Assembly: GCA_002803225.1 (NCBI GenBank)
Contig: NXFV01000865.1
Coordinates: forward strand, 1 to 64,000
Reading direction: 5' to 3'
From: Gamarada debralockiae
Taxonomy: Eukaryota > Ascomycota > Leotiomycetes > Helotiales > Hyphodiscaceae
Length of the DNA: 64,000 nt
Shown: piece by piece, positions 37,336 to 48,809 of the stretch
How positions within the stretch are numbered: the stretch's first letter is position 1
Layout of the letters: every line of letters starts with the position of its first letter
Made by a program: the position numbers and the translations under genes
Notes under the pieces: generated by a model
Database searches by the model: none
What the model saw: only the letters and a program-made list of their open reading frames with translations
What the model was told of the DNA's origin: nothing

Positions 37336-40067
37336 GCCTTCACTGGATTCTGGTTTGGACAAGGGATGTCGGGAATGGCAGGAGTTGTAATTTCATAGTA
37401 CAAAAGCAAATTGGCTTAGCTGGTTTCCTGGCTATGGCTTGTGTATAATAACTTACGGATATGGGATCGGATAGTATTTAATTCATTCATTTGAGCGATG
37501 AGGGGTTCTTCAAGTGACTTTTACTGCTCTTAATTATAACTTTTATCGAGGGTGAAATGGGGGTTAATTTGGGTTCTGGTGTATTATCTTCTTTTTACCT
37601 CTTGTGCTGTAAGAACTGAAGAGAGAGTCACTGACTAGGTATCCTACTTTTCACATCGTCGATGGTTTTTGTTGGGGGGAGTCTCGCTGTGCAATTGATA
37701 CAGCAAAGGCAACGACGAATAAACTGACCTAGTTCGATTGCATGTGCGATCCTCAAAGTCGACTTTATTACAAGACGGAAGTTCCATCCTTGAGTTTCGG
37801 GATGGGCTAGAAGTCGAACAATCCATCTTGCCACTGGTAGAGGATTTCAGATGGGGCTTTCGGACATTGTCATCTCGACGTTTTAGTTGTTCTCTGTGGA
37901 CGTCCATAACATTAATGATGCTTGCAATGCAGAAAGTAAACACCAACCTTGCAACGAGTCTCCTGACGAGGTTCAGGCACGAATTCGACTTTCCGTCCGA
38001 CTCCATTTAGTAAAACAATCGACATGTCACCCGAGATCGAGAGCGCCTTCAAGCTTCGATCATGGAGTGGAAAGAACGAATTGACAGCGTCAAAGCAGTC
38101 GATAACAATAATTAAAGGGCCAAGGAGAATGTGGGAGAGCAAGGTTGGCCCCGAGGACCGTTCAGGAAAGGCAAAGTACCTTCCGTCCTACCTCAGCACC
38201 CTTACGCTGCCAACTGCCCGAGGACATCAACTCGTTGGAGATAGATGATTCGGGTGTTTCAATTTATAGGAGGGTTCGATTAAGTATTTGGATTTGTAGT
38301 CTATTTATGACCATCGTTGGCTCTAATTTTAAGGAGTCGGACTTCCCAAAGCTAGGGAGGCTTCACGAGAAGAGATATTAGGCTGTAGTAAAAAGAGACA
38401 GAATCCAGAAGGGGAAAGTGTACTGGGGATAAAGTCCAAATGATTCACACCGATGTCAGCACGGTAGCTCACAGACCCGACCCAACCTTGGCGGGAATTG
38501 TGGAGGTAAAGTGTTCCCAGTCATGACTGAAGCCCTTCGCACGCAACCCTCGGCGTCTTTCCCTGGTACAACGATTCAAAAGAGGAGTCACTCACAGGTG
38601 GTTGTATCACTCTTCTAGGTAGATGTCGGTCGACAGTCTAATCGCTGTCCGAGAGGTGTTCGAGAGTTTGCTGTCTTGACAGCGCCCCCAGAAATCCTCC
38701 CTAGATACAATTATTCAAACGCTCCCAACGACTCCACTTAGCCCGCTCGAAGAGTAGTATAGAGTTTCCACAAGCTCGACTAATTTTGAACAATTAAACT
38801 CGACGACAGGTGGCTGCTGCCAACAGGATTTGCGAGAGGGATGAAGTGGTTGGGACGGCCGTCAATACGTCTTTGATATACCCTGATACCACGACCACCA
38901 TGACTATTACCATAACCCCCACGATTGTTACCTCTTCCATCCCCCTTGCTCTTCCGTTTTATCAAACCGAAACTTGACTCGTTGCTTCCAAGGAATTCGT
39001 GACACTATAGTCAGATAGTCCTTGCGGAAAATAGGATATGAAATTTGGTTGTTGACAGATTGGTGCGGCTGCATGCTATTTTGATGTTGCTTCTTTAAGT
39101 TTTTATACTCATAGAAGATGTAGGTAACATATTTGCCAAGAACAGAGTGAAGGAAGATGCTGAGGAGGCTCTGGAAGCTCTTGTAAAGGAGCATGATGTG
39201 GAGCTCCGCCGTATTAAGCTAGTACATAGGTAAATAAACATGGCAAGCTGAGCTCTGGAGTCTATACCTTTGACGAAAAAGTCATAAACAATGTCTGCAG
39301 AGTAGAAAATACCTGCGGCCCGTGGCACAGAATCCCCAGCCCATGGTCAAGGTTCAGGAATACAAGGCCAAACGCTACAAATACCTCCACCCCACCCAAC
39401 CAACCAGGCATCTCAGCCTCCTCAGGGATATTCAGCCAATCTTGGTTTGAACCCTGGGTTCTCACTGGTTGAACAGAGTCCAGAGACAATCATGACAACG
39501 AGAAAACAAGCGACGACCATCGCACGTCAATTCTGGAAAAGACTGTGATCTCTGAGCTGGCCAGCATGCTTGCTTGTCTTCGAATGGCAGGTATGAATGG
39601 GGGCGTCTTCATTCAAGATCAGCTCTTGTCTTAAAATAGAGGAACTAGTAGTTTGCCTGAACAATGTTCTAGATTGATCGCTCCGAAGTTTTGGCGGAGT
39701 GATGTCGCACAGTCCGTGGTTGCAGCTTGAAAGAGATTGTAGGAGTCCAAGGAAACATTGAGTGAGAAGAAGGGGGAGGCCCTCTCCACGAAAGGGGATT
39801 GGAGAGCTTAATTATGGGCACGGTGCAACAAGCTTCTCCCCCCTCTTGGCAAAGTGCAACTACTAATAGACAAGCAGCACGCTGAATCGGAATCTCATTT
39901 CAAATGCTAAACACGCACCTCCTATCCTACCGCCGCCGTGAATATCATGTACCTGCATGCCCAGACAATACTGTCTGCCCAACAAATAAGGAAGTCTCCA
40001 ACGCCATCCCCAATGCGCCATTCTCATCATCCATGCATCCATTGTAGCCGTAACGCTAAAATCCAAA
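37336..40067. other. 2.7 kb intergenic, nothing secure
   Basis: It lies between the 3' ends of the convergent FarA-type and LysM genes. Minus frames at 37.6-38.1 and 38.8-39.5 kb have no recognisable domain. A similar TACAA-TATTCAAA-like string occurs near 38570 and 38706, perhaps a weak repeat. Confidence 0.4.
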
Positions 40068-41960
40068 TTAATCGCTCTTCCCACCTTTCGCTCCCCCAGT
40101 GGCTCGCCCTCGAGCCAGTCCATCCAAGTCATCTCTTCCGCTTCCTCCAAAACTGGGAGCAGATGTCCTTAGACTTCCGGGATTCAGCTCAAAGCCTCTA
40201 CCGTCATCACTGCCTGCTCCATCTAATAATTCGATCACATCCATCGCTTCCACTCCACGACTGCCGCTTATTTTCGGTGTTCCCGGTCCTTTGATGACGA
40301 GTCTCCGCACCCAACCCTCAATGGCAGCTGCTGCGTTCTCTAATCCCAGTCCACTATTACTCCCAGCAGTAGGTGTTACAGCTCCATTTCCACCCGCAAA
40401 GCCGCCTTCAGCGATACTTCCTAACTCTTCACCAAATCCAAAATGTGCACTTTCGCCTCCCAGTATAGCCGTCGAAGGCAAAGAATCAATAGCCAGACCA
40501 GGTATATGTTTCTTAGCCCAACTATTCAACCCATCCTGAGCAGGACCGGGCTTTCTGACGTTCTTCCCCATTGTCCCAACTCCACCCGGACCCCGCATCC
40601 ATCCCAATTTATCCGCAGCTTCGCTGACGCTTTCGCGACGAGGACGAGCGCTGGATGTCATAGGCGGCGGGAAATAGCTCCCGGGTATAGGTTGCGAGGG
40701 TCTTGGGCCGAGATTGGAAGTTCGTCTGGAGGTAGTACTCGAGGGACTGCTTGTGATATCGTTCGTTTGTGAGGATCGAGGGAATTCGGAAGAGGCGCGG
40801 GGTGTGGAGACAGTAGATATGGTTGCTTGGCTTTTCCTCCGTCGCGGAGGGAAGTATCCTAGTGTTTTCCGAGGCATTCGTGCAATTTCGACCGGTTTAG
40901 AAGAGGGTGAGGAATCGATCAACACCCAGCGGACATGCACCCATGGGTGTTCATCTTCGGAATCGAGACGTTCTGCAGACGTCCCAATTCTTGAAGACGA
41001 GGCTCGCGGCCATGTGCTGCCGTTGGTGAAGGGAGGAGGGTCTTCTATGCCTGGCGTAGGCGCGAGGAGGTCCACACCTTGATTTGGAGAATCTGGAGAT
41101 GGAGGCTCGCACGGTCGACCTTTGATCGTACATGCATCAACCGGAATAATAACCACTTTTCGAGTTTGTATTGAATCGTTTGGCCAGAATCGATTGGCTT
41201 TCCTGAAGACTGCTGGCTGACAATTATACCTCAGTATCACACCTGCAAGCGTATCTTGCGGTTGCACATGATGAACATACACCAGTGCGTCCCCTCCATC
41301 GTCCTGTTGTTCTTGAGGTTGTGTTTCTTCGAGTGACGTCCTCCGCTTGTAATTGCCATTGAGGTCTTTTTGGACATTGAGGTCTTCATCTCTGCCTTCC
41401 AATACTCCACGCATTTTCCTAGCCCTGACAGCTGCGTCTCTTTCCGCAAGTGTCCCCGTCCCAATTGCTGGGTTCTTCTTCTGCGGTAGTCCAGCAGGTC
41501 CCCAAGTCTCCGGTAACTTCGTCGATGTTCTTTTCGTAAGTTTCTTGCCCAAGATTCCGCCATCGGTACTGCCTCCACCCTCGTCTTCAACCTCCACACC
41601 AAGGACGGAACTCGCTAGCCCTTGTAATGCAGTCCAACTACTCGTCCACCCGCCCTCCCAAATTCCCCCAAAGCCCACAGGACTTGTCCCCCTCTGCCCT
41701 CCATTACCCTTCGCTAGCAATCCGCCAACCGGTTTCCCACTGTTCCCTGCTTGAAGGGTACTCCGCGACGGATGTTTCGAAGGTATAGGACTCACAGCCC
41801 TGCTCCCATTAGGTGTACTTGTGCCACTGGTGCTCACCAGCTCCTGCTCCGTACTTATCAATCGCCGGTTCCTTGGCCTCATCGACGAAGATGTAGCAGC
41901 TGCATCGCTATCAGGGAAGGCTCGCGGAGACGCCGTCCTTGTGATTGCAGATGGGTTCAT
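40068..41960 (-). CDS. Intracellular LysM-domain protein
   Basis: One uninterrupted exon of 630 codons starts at ATG 41960. There is no signal peptide, unlike the secreted LysM effectors. The N-terminal 200 residues are Ser/Thr/Gly-rich and disordered-looking. A single LysM module lies near residues 230-275 (VYVHHVQPQDTLAGVIL, then RKANRFWPNDSIQ and VVIIPVDAC). Another short ordered block is HPWVHVRWVLIDS near 340, followed by RMPRKTLGYFPPRRRKS. The C-terminal part has a conserved-looking helix (ENAAAAIEGWVRRLVIKG) near 545. Cytosolic LysM proteins of this layout are common in filamentous ascomycetes and their role is poorly known. The carbohydrate-binding role of secreted LysM proteins should not be assumed here. 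Confidence 0.85.
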   Translation of the reverse strand: MNPSAITRTASPRAFPDSDAAATSSSMRPRNRRLISTEQELVSTSGTSTPNGSRAVSPIPSKHPSRSTLQAGNSGKPVGGLLAKGNGGQRGTSPVGFGGIWEGGWTSSWTALQGLASSVLGVEVEDEGGGSTDGGILGKKLTKRTSTKLPETWGPAGLPQKKNPAIGTGTLAERDAAVRARKMRGVLEGRDEDLNVQKDLNGNYKRRTSLEETQPQEQQDDGGDALVYVHHVQPQDTLAGVILRYNCQPAVFRKANRFWPNDSIQTRKVVIIPVDACTIKGRPCEPPSPDSPNQGVDLLAPTPGIEDPPPFTNGSTWPRASSSRIGTSAERLDSEDEHPWVHVRWVLIDSSPSSKPVEIARMPRKTLGYFPPRRRKSQATISTVSTPRASSEFPRSSQTNDITSSPSSTTSRRTSNLGPRPSQPIPGSYFPPPMTSSARPRRESVSEAADKLGWMRGPGGVGTMGKNVRKPGPAQDGLNSWAKKHIPGLAIDSLPSTAILGGESAHFGFGEELGSIAEGGFAGGNGAVTPTAGSNSGLGLENAAAAIEGWVRRLVIKGPGTPKISGSRGVEAMDVIELLDGAGSDDGRGFELNPGSLRTSAPSFGGSGRDDLDGLARGRATGGAKGGKSD

Positions 41961-42063
41961 GACTAGGTTGTTTCGCGGGCCGTCCGCTCTCGAGACTTGC
42001 GATCATGAGAGCTTCGAGGCAATCAGATTATCGTCGCTGCATTTCGAGAGGTTATAAAGGCGA

Positions 42064-42513
42064 TTGATTGATGATATAATCGTTATTGTCGCGTTGATTC
42101 GAGGGGTTCAAAGGCTAGGGTCGTTGGTTTGGACACGGGTCGTCATCTACGGTCGACGCGGCCCTAGCGCCCGCCCTGGCTTTGTCGAGGCTGAACATCT
42201 CCGCACTGCAAACCCTTTACATTGTCCTCTTACTTGCGGGTTTTCTTTCCATAGCTTATCCATATCTTCTAGTGAAAGACGGATGAAGCAGAATTCTCCA
42301 GCCGCAAAATCTGGGATGGGACATGTCATTCATTCAATGCATCTTCCTTATGCGACCTTTAGCCATTGTTGGGGTGGCCTTGAAATCAAGAAGCTTCAGA
42401 AAACCAACTTGGAAGACACGATGAAACAGATCATCATTTTCGAGCTCCCAAAGACATTCCAGGATGTAATAGTCGTGACCTGCAGACGGCTCCTTTGGAT
42501 TGATTCTCTGTGA
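42064..42513 (+). pseudogene. HET-domain fragment
   Basis: Only the first part of a heterokaryon-incompatibility domain is present, at about 42330-42513. It shows YATFSHCWGG, then LPKTFQDVI and RLLWIDSL, the order seen in intact HET domains. Translation stops (TGA) where the Cys-Ile-Ile-Gln-Asp part should follow. No intron of normal length rescues it, and no downstream HET sequence is visible. The 90 codons before the domain are open but unlike HET N-termini. It is best read as a truncated relic. An apparently intact HET gene lies at 62.1 kb. Confidence 0.7.
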
Positions 42514-42913
42514 GTATGAGACTCATATACAGGAACTGCCTTATTAATATTGCGGCCACTGCAGCAGCAGTTGGTAGCATAGGCTACTTTTTTAGAGGAA
42601 TCTTGTTGTTGCCAGACCTTACCCCGTCAGAATGATGAAAGCAGGCCTTTATGAATTCTACGAAAGCACTGTTTGGTATGGTAATATAAACTATTGCCCA
42701 CCACATCGAAGAGCTTGGGTTGTTCAAGAGCAGCTTTCTTGCTCTTCGAGTTCTTCATTTCAACAAGATACAGATATTTTGGGAGTGTAATCAGCAAGTG
42801 AGTTTTCTGCATCCATGTCACTTGTACTAGCACAAAACATACCTACCCATCAATTGAAGACGCTTTAATGATACTATCTTGCATCCCAATTGTTATGATA
42901 CATTCGCCCTAGA

Positions 42914-43312
42914 ATGGCTGATCCTAATACCTATCATAGCACGCATGCGAGATGTTCCAAGAGACTATTCTTGAACGACCTCATCCTTCAACGGCTCCAC
43001 ACCTTCCGCAAACTCTCTGAATGGATTCCCGCCATCATAGCAACACAGTACATTCGGGAGCTTCTCGGTATATCACTCCCCTTCTGCGGCAGGAGTCTCG
43101 TAGACGATGGAGGAGTATACTACTGGGATGCCGACTTCTCGACATTTGGCGATGAGACGGAGGATCAATTTGAGTGCGATGTCAAATCGCTCGGGTGCGT
43201 AAAGGAGAGAGGCAGGCTCGTAGTACGCCTTCACGTAGTCGATTACCACGAGAACAGGCTTAGAATCGAACTTGAGCTTATTCTTACCGTAACATTATTT
43301 GCAGTTATCTAG
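42914..43312 (+). CDS. Hypothetical protein, weak
   Basis: ATG 42914 in a good context (AGAATGG) opens 132 codons. The first 95 residues read like folded protein (WIPAIIATQYIRELLG, then DDGGVYYWDADF and ETEDQFECD). I do not recognise the family. The last 35 codons may be intron or 3' sequence. It sits in the corridor of broken genes, so it could be another fragment. Confidence 0.3.
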   Translation: MADPNTYHSTHARCSKRLFLNDLILQRLHTFRKLSEWIPAIIATQYIRELLGISLPFCGRSLVDDGGVYYWDADFSTFGDETEDQFECDVKSLGCVKERGRLVVRLHVVDYHENRLRIELELILTVTLFAVI

Positions 43313-44010
43313 ATCGGAGTCAATAATTGTAAGGTTCCCATCACGTGAGTTTCTGACTTCTTACCTCCCAGGCTTTAAAACTTGGACATGATGGGTTTAC
43401 GCTCTGTTTCAGCAATTTCGACTCCATATTATAGAACGAAATTCAGGTCTTAGCACTATATCCAAGTCTGCGGTTTGAGAAGTCGTCCGAATCGAGTCGC
43501 GACAGGTCTAAGTCGGCCAAGGAGCTGCTCCCCCACTCTTGCGGTTGATAAGGAGAGTATTCGGTTGTAGGATTCGACGCAGGCACTCTATATCCTGATT
43601 CAAAGCTAACGATCAAGTCGAAAGTGGAATATTGCATGGAAGTTTCGACGTGCCTAGTTAAATCGATTTCAGAATAGGAAAGCCGATGATAAGGGGGAGG
43701 TGGTGGAAGCGAGCAGCCGATTCACTTAAATATATAGAACGCCGATCGGCCTTCCCTTTTTGACTACTCATCCCATGTTTGAGAATCGTCTTTTCATGCG
43801 CTCATATCCGGTGAGCTCTTGGGCGCCGTTGCGTTCAATCCTACAAGATAAGCACCTGCCGGCCTTGCAAAAATGGCGGCCAAGACAGATTTTAAATCGA
43901 AGTAATGCCTACTGACAGGCAAGTCATGAGCAAGTATCCAGCCTCATTGTATCTAGTTTTTGTTTCCTGTACTGTTTTATTCTGCATGGGTAGTCTGCTT
44001 GATACCAAAG
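43313..44010. other. Intergenic, nothing recognised
   Basis: This is the upstream flank of the urea-permease pseudogene. Short frames only; none is supported. Confidence 0.45.
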
Positions 44011-46231
44011 ATGGCAGCCGCCAATCTCCGGATTCTCAGCCCAGGGGAGGGTTACGCGATCGTAATTGGACTCGGAACTAGCTTCATGATTATCATGGTT
44101 GTGTTGAGTTGATTCAAAATAGTTATGGCAGTCACAATACGTTTAAATCAACTGAGGAATTCAACGCTGCGTCGCGGCCTGTCAAGCCCGGAATGATTGC
44201 CGCCGGTATTGTATCAAGCTGGACACATGCTTCGACTTTGCTTACTTCCTGTACACTTGTATATACATACGGCGTTGGTGGCGGTCTATGGTATGGCGCT
44301 GTCGGAACTTTTCAGACTTTCTTTTTGCTGTTGCTGCTTTCAAGGTCAAGGAGAAATGCATCAATGCTCATTCATACCTTTCCTAGTAAACTTCTCAAGC
44401 ATCTCACCACTAAGTCCAATGCTAACCTGCTAAGAAATCGTCTTGCAAAAGCACGGAAAACTAGCACACAAGATCTACACCTTCTTTGGTTTGGCCACCA
44501 ACCTCATCAATAGCAGTGCTCTAGCGGCTGGTGGATGTGCAGTATTCGCTGCACTTACGGGGATGAATATCTAGGCGGCCTACTGGATTCTCCCGACGAT
44601 CGTCACTGCATACATCGTTGTCGGAGATACCTTCGAGCAACGTTTATCTGCGATTACTTGCACAAAATCTTTCTTTACGTTTGCATATTCGCATTCATGT
44701 TTCAGACATACTCCGCCAACCCCCACATCGGACCACCCGCTGAACTCGGGCGCTTACTGAAGTGGAGGAGGTCTCATTGCCAGCCGACTCGTACAATGGC
44801 TCGTACATAACTGTAGTACGTACGATTCCAATTTTCCACTTCTCCTTCTCCGAGAGCCTTGATCTTGATTTGGTGACTGACGTCTCTCGTTCAGGATTCC
44901 AACGACCATCTTATCGCCGCAACAATCTTCCTCGGCGGATTCAGCGCCGTCTGGATAAGTCAAGCCTACTGGTAAAGGGCCATCGTCTCTCAACTCCCCA
45001 CAGCAGTAAAAGGTGGATCGTAGCCTGGTACACCATCCCTTTCGCCATGAGCTCAACACTCGGACTCACAACGGCCGCACTCACCGGTACTTCCGTTCTA
45101 TCCGTTAAACTCAGCGCAGCGCAAGACCCAGCCGACCTCGTCGGCCCGGCAGCAGCTATCGCACCGATGGGCAAAGTCGGCGCAGGTTTCATGGTCGTGC
45201 TCGTTTTCCTGGCCACAACTTCTTCGACATCCGCTGAAATCATCGCCGCCTCGTCGTTGATAACATTCGATATCTACAAGGCTTACATCATTCCTAAGGC
45301 GAGCACGAGAGCGCTGTTTGGGGTCTCGGTGTTTGGGCTCGTGATTTATGGCGCGTTCTTGGCTGCTGTATCTTGCATTTTCTTTTTCATTCAATTGGGA
45401 TATCACTGAATTGGTTGATTAGGATTCTTACTTGTCGAGTAGTGGGGCTATTCCTGTGGCTTCGGTATTGGTTTTGGGACAGAACTTCGATTTTTCCTGT
45501 TATTGCTTCGCTGATTATTGGACTCGTTTCTGGGCTTACGGCGTGGATGGTCAGCACACAGATGCGTTCAGGGACTGTCAACATCACAACGATGTCTAAC
45601 TTGTGAAGCTCGTTGAGTGGGGATTGCGAGTCGCTGGGAATGGGAGCCGTCGGCATTGTTATATTCACATTGATGGTACTTAACAAGAATAAACTCGTTG
45701 TGGTTGATGCTGTGGAAGGGAACGACTCAACAGGAAACACCGTACTAGCGAAGACGGATCTTCCGACTGATGCTGAAGGGGCTCTCGCTACGGACGAAAA
45801 GCATGGAAAAGTTGTGAAAGAGAATGTTGCTGGGAAAGAGTTGAAGCTTATCGAAGGTGGGGAAGTATGTGGCCGAAGAAGCGTTGACTAAGGGAAAGGT
45901 TCGGTTAAGAAGTGACTTGCATGGATCGATTTCCTTAACTGTTAGGAGTTTGGATTTTATGATCGTAAGAATCATCTTCCTAGAAAGCTGACGAGTATTG
46001 TGTGATTAAGTGACCAAGCCACAGCTAATTCCCTTCACACTCTACGGAACCGGCTACAATTTCTCTATGAAGTTCTTCACTGGATTTGTGGCCATCATCT
46101 TCCTCTAGATCTAGCTAAGCTGTGCGATATATGTGTTTATGGCACTTTGGGAGAGCAGGATGGTTATAGGATATATTTTGGGAGCTGTGTGGAGGGAAGT
46201 GACACCAGAGAAGATCTACCAAACAGAATGA
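44011..46231 (+). pseudogene. Dur3-type urea permease, decayed
   Basis: Protein similarity to fungal Dur3 urea/H+ (or Na+) symporters appears in pieces in changing frames. The start is MAAANLRILSPGEGYAIVIG. Next come EEFNAASRPVKPGMIAAGIV and WYGAVG in another frame, then the KIYTFFGLATNLINSS block, which meets TAG at 44572-44574. After that SQAYW is followed by TAA at 44973-44975. A long intact piece at about 45010-45409 covers several membrane segments (VAWYTIPFAMSSTLGLTTAA, STSAEIIAASSLITFDIYK). Further pieces run to about 46230. At least two nonsense codons and several frame changes rule out a working transporter. Intact Dur3 has about 15 membrane segments and imports urea under nitrogen limitation. 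Confidence 0.82.
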
Positions 46232-46674
46232 TGGTTGAGATGAGCCGGAAAATCAAACGCACAGCGACATCTTGAATTCGTCAGTAATCATTCCATTTTC
46301 AGTATTAGCTACAGTGGTTGTCGTCGAGTTTGGACTTAACGGTCCACCCCTATCATCAAGTTCGATTGCTTTGAATTTTAATATCACTTTTCCAGAAGTG
46401 GTTACGGGAGGAGTCGACCTCCCTTGAAGGCTCATGGCTTTCTGCGTTCCTTCCAATCTTGTGCCGGGAGCTACTGTTCCAGACTATGAGACTTCCTTCT
46501 TCCACAGATGGAAGCTAAATATAATCTCGATCTTTGAATTCTGTTGTATGCACAGATTGTATTACTATTCCTACTCACAGTTCCTTCATCCTACGACCAC
46601 CTATGAGATCTATTTCTTTTTCTTGCCCACTGGAGTGCTAAGCAAAAATTTCCTTATATTCGTACTCAGAGGCG
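46232..46674. other. Short spacer between pseudogenes
   Basis: No supported gene. A plus frame at 46434-46685 lacks motifs. Confidence 0.4.
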
Positions 46675-48392
46675 ATGAGGGATAGGGATGCGGCTCCAAA
46701 TCCACACCAGAAGATGAGTGCAGACAACCCCCGCTCGTCTAATTCCTTAGAGCCTGACTCGTTGATTTTTCTTCGTCGCCGAAAAACCATCAGGAGTTCT
46801 CAGCCAGATGACTCCGAACTAGTCTCACCAACCTTCGAAGCGACAATAACGGGACCAACACATCATTCGGGCGGCTCGAACAAAAGCGATTTGGAGATAA
46901 ACACCAATTCAGCTACATCGTCACTATCGCTTGAGAGCAAATACCCTCCTAATGTTTCCGACTGGAATGAGAAGCTCCAACGAGAAACGCGTTCGAGCTC
47001 TGGAGAACTCCCTTCTCGACATGCAGCAGATCCTCCACGTCCTGCCAGAGAAGGATACGAGTGGGTATGGTTTCCGAAGGCTACCAGGCTGAGCGGGAGA
47101 GGCCGAAATCTTCTCTAAGAAACAAAAAGAGTCGAAAATGGCTCCACATATCCCCAGAAAGAGGAAGTGGCACTTCACCTCCATCCAAATGTCGGGTAGG
47201 AAATAAAGATACTAACCGATAACGAGATACCCTAGATCAAAATTGGTAGCATTAAATCACATGGAGGCTCCTCCCGACAATCCCAAACAGCGGAAGATAA
47301 GTCCGGTGCCACAGACACTCCAGGCAGCATGATCAAGAGAGGTCTCCAATTTGTCTCACCACTATATCCTCACTTCACTTCACCATCCGGCCACCCTAGA
47401 GGCCTCTACTGCAAGGCTAAGGGAAATATTGAAACCGCGGTTGTTAACAAGCCGCAAATGGTAACGTCCAATCTCTCCTTGATGTATGAAAGCTCACCAT
47501 CTAAGTATCTAGATAATCCTGCGACACCATCCGCATTCGGCCTCCCATCGAGAACGACACTTCACCTCGAAGGCACCAGCAGCTACTTTGATAGCAACAA
47601 CGTGAGCAACGTGAGCGAAACGCCGCAAATCGTGCCTGTCTTGTCCCCCTCAGACCCCAGCATCAACCGATTCTAGACCCCGCCGAGGCTTGGGACTTAC
47701 CCCCCTGGCACCGTAAACTTCCCAGGTGTCGCTGCTATCGGTATCAGGTTCTGTCCACAGATTGTTGATGGGCCGGCCGCCGGTAGCCACCCGGGCTTTA
47801 AGGAAATAATATACCGATCAAAGTGGAGAAATGTATGACAGAGGTAAGGATATGCTAGATTGTACGAAAATCGTGACTGACAATTTTACAGTTGAAATAT
47901 CTGAACAAGGGCAGCCTGCTTTCCTATCATCTGTAAGTCGTTCTCTTTCAGTGAGACACTCAAGGAGACCTAGACCACTGATTGCTATCGAAAACAGGAG
48001 ACCAGGAGAATCAAAACGCCACAATGTCCCGGATAGTAGCCCGACTGGCCAGCCTGGGGGGTTCTTTTTCGAACTGACTCCTCCAGCACTTGAGGAGACC
48101 AAATCCGAACAAGGAGCAAGTTCATCAAATCTTACTACCGGAACATATCCTCCAAGGCGAACTCGCAGCAAAGACGCTCGACATTCCCCGCACTGGTGGG
48201 AGGCGGACAACCGAGCAAGAGCCGCAGCAGCAAAAGGCTTAGCTAACAGCGACTTGAGGTTGAGATGAGCTTGCCCCAGAACATCTGCGAAGCAGTCCAC
48301 TGTGCCCAAAACATCCGATGCATAAGAGCAAAGGGCGTGGGATTTGTGTGTATCATAGACGAAGGAGAAGCGCCAGTGCGAAGTTCGGATAG
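46675..48392 (+). pseudogene. Broken conserved fungal protein (EGYEWVWFP family)
   Basis: Several pieces form one gene when frames are joined. The start is ATG 46675 (or 46714). The first piece ends in EGYEWVWFP. One missing base near 47071 then shifts the frame, and GYQAERERPKSSLRNKKSRK follows in the new frame. An intron of about 40 nt near 47200 leads to SPLYPHFTSPSGHPRGLYCK. A TAG at 47674-47676 interrupts just before TPPRLGTY. The last part, in yet another frame, is APEHLRSSPLCPKHPMHKSK, then GRGICVYHRRRRS, ending at TAG 48390-48392. From memory, many Pezizomycotina have a protein of unknown function with this start and this Cys/His-containing end; I could not check this. The lesions make it a likely pseudogene. 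Confidence 0.65.
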
Positions 48393-48809
48393 AGGAAACA
48401 GTTCTGGGTACTCTTAAGAATATGGCTGTTATAGGCAATGAGACTGCGTACTCCATTGTATCAATTAAGCAAAACTCGTTTCAATGATCAAAAACGGACT
48501 TCTCGTAAAAACCGTCTCTGAAAAATGGTTACATCGGATTGCTCTAGTAGAACGAGGAATCTTGGCTGCTGTACTGCATTCGTCGAAGGTAATTGAATAA
48601 TTGCCATCTCATCTCACGTTTTATGCGTAAATGTGAACTTTTAAAGTGAATCTTTGTGGTAATCGTGTATTTGAAGTCATTCGAGCACCCACGTGAAGTC
48701 GTGTTGAAGGGCATTTCTATTTCGGCCACCGTATTTCAGAACTCCCTGGCATATCTCTTTCACCTCAATCGCAGCCTCGACCGGCTATCGCATTGCATCT
48801 ACCACGAAC
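48393..48809. other. Upstream region of the Cdc73 gene
   Basis: No coding region is seen. The stretch is AT-rich and should hold the Cdc73 promoter. Confidence 0.5.

Noticed and set aside
39430..39460. B-box-like string on the minus strand (GGTTCAAACC)
   Set aside because: No complementary T-stem and no A box at the right distance.
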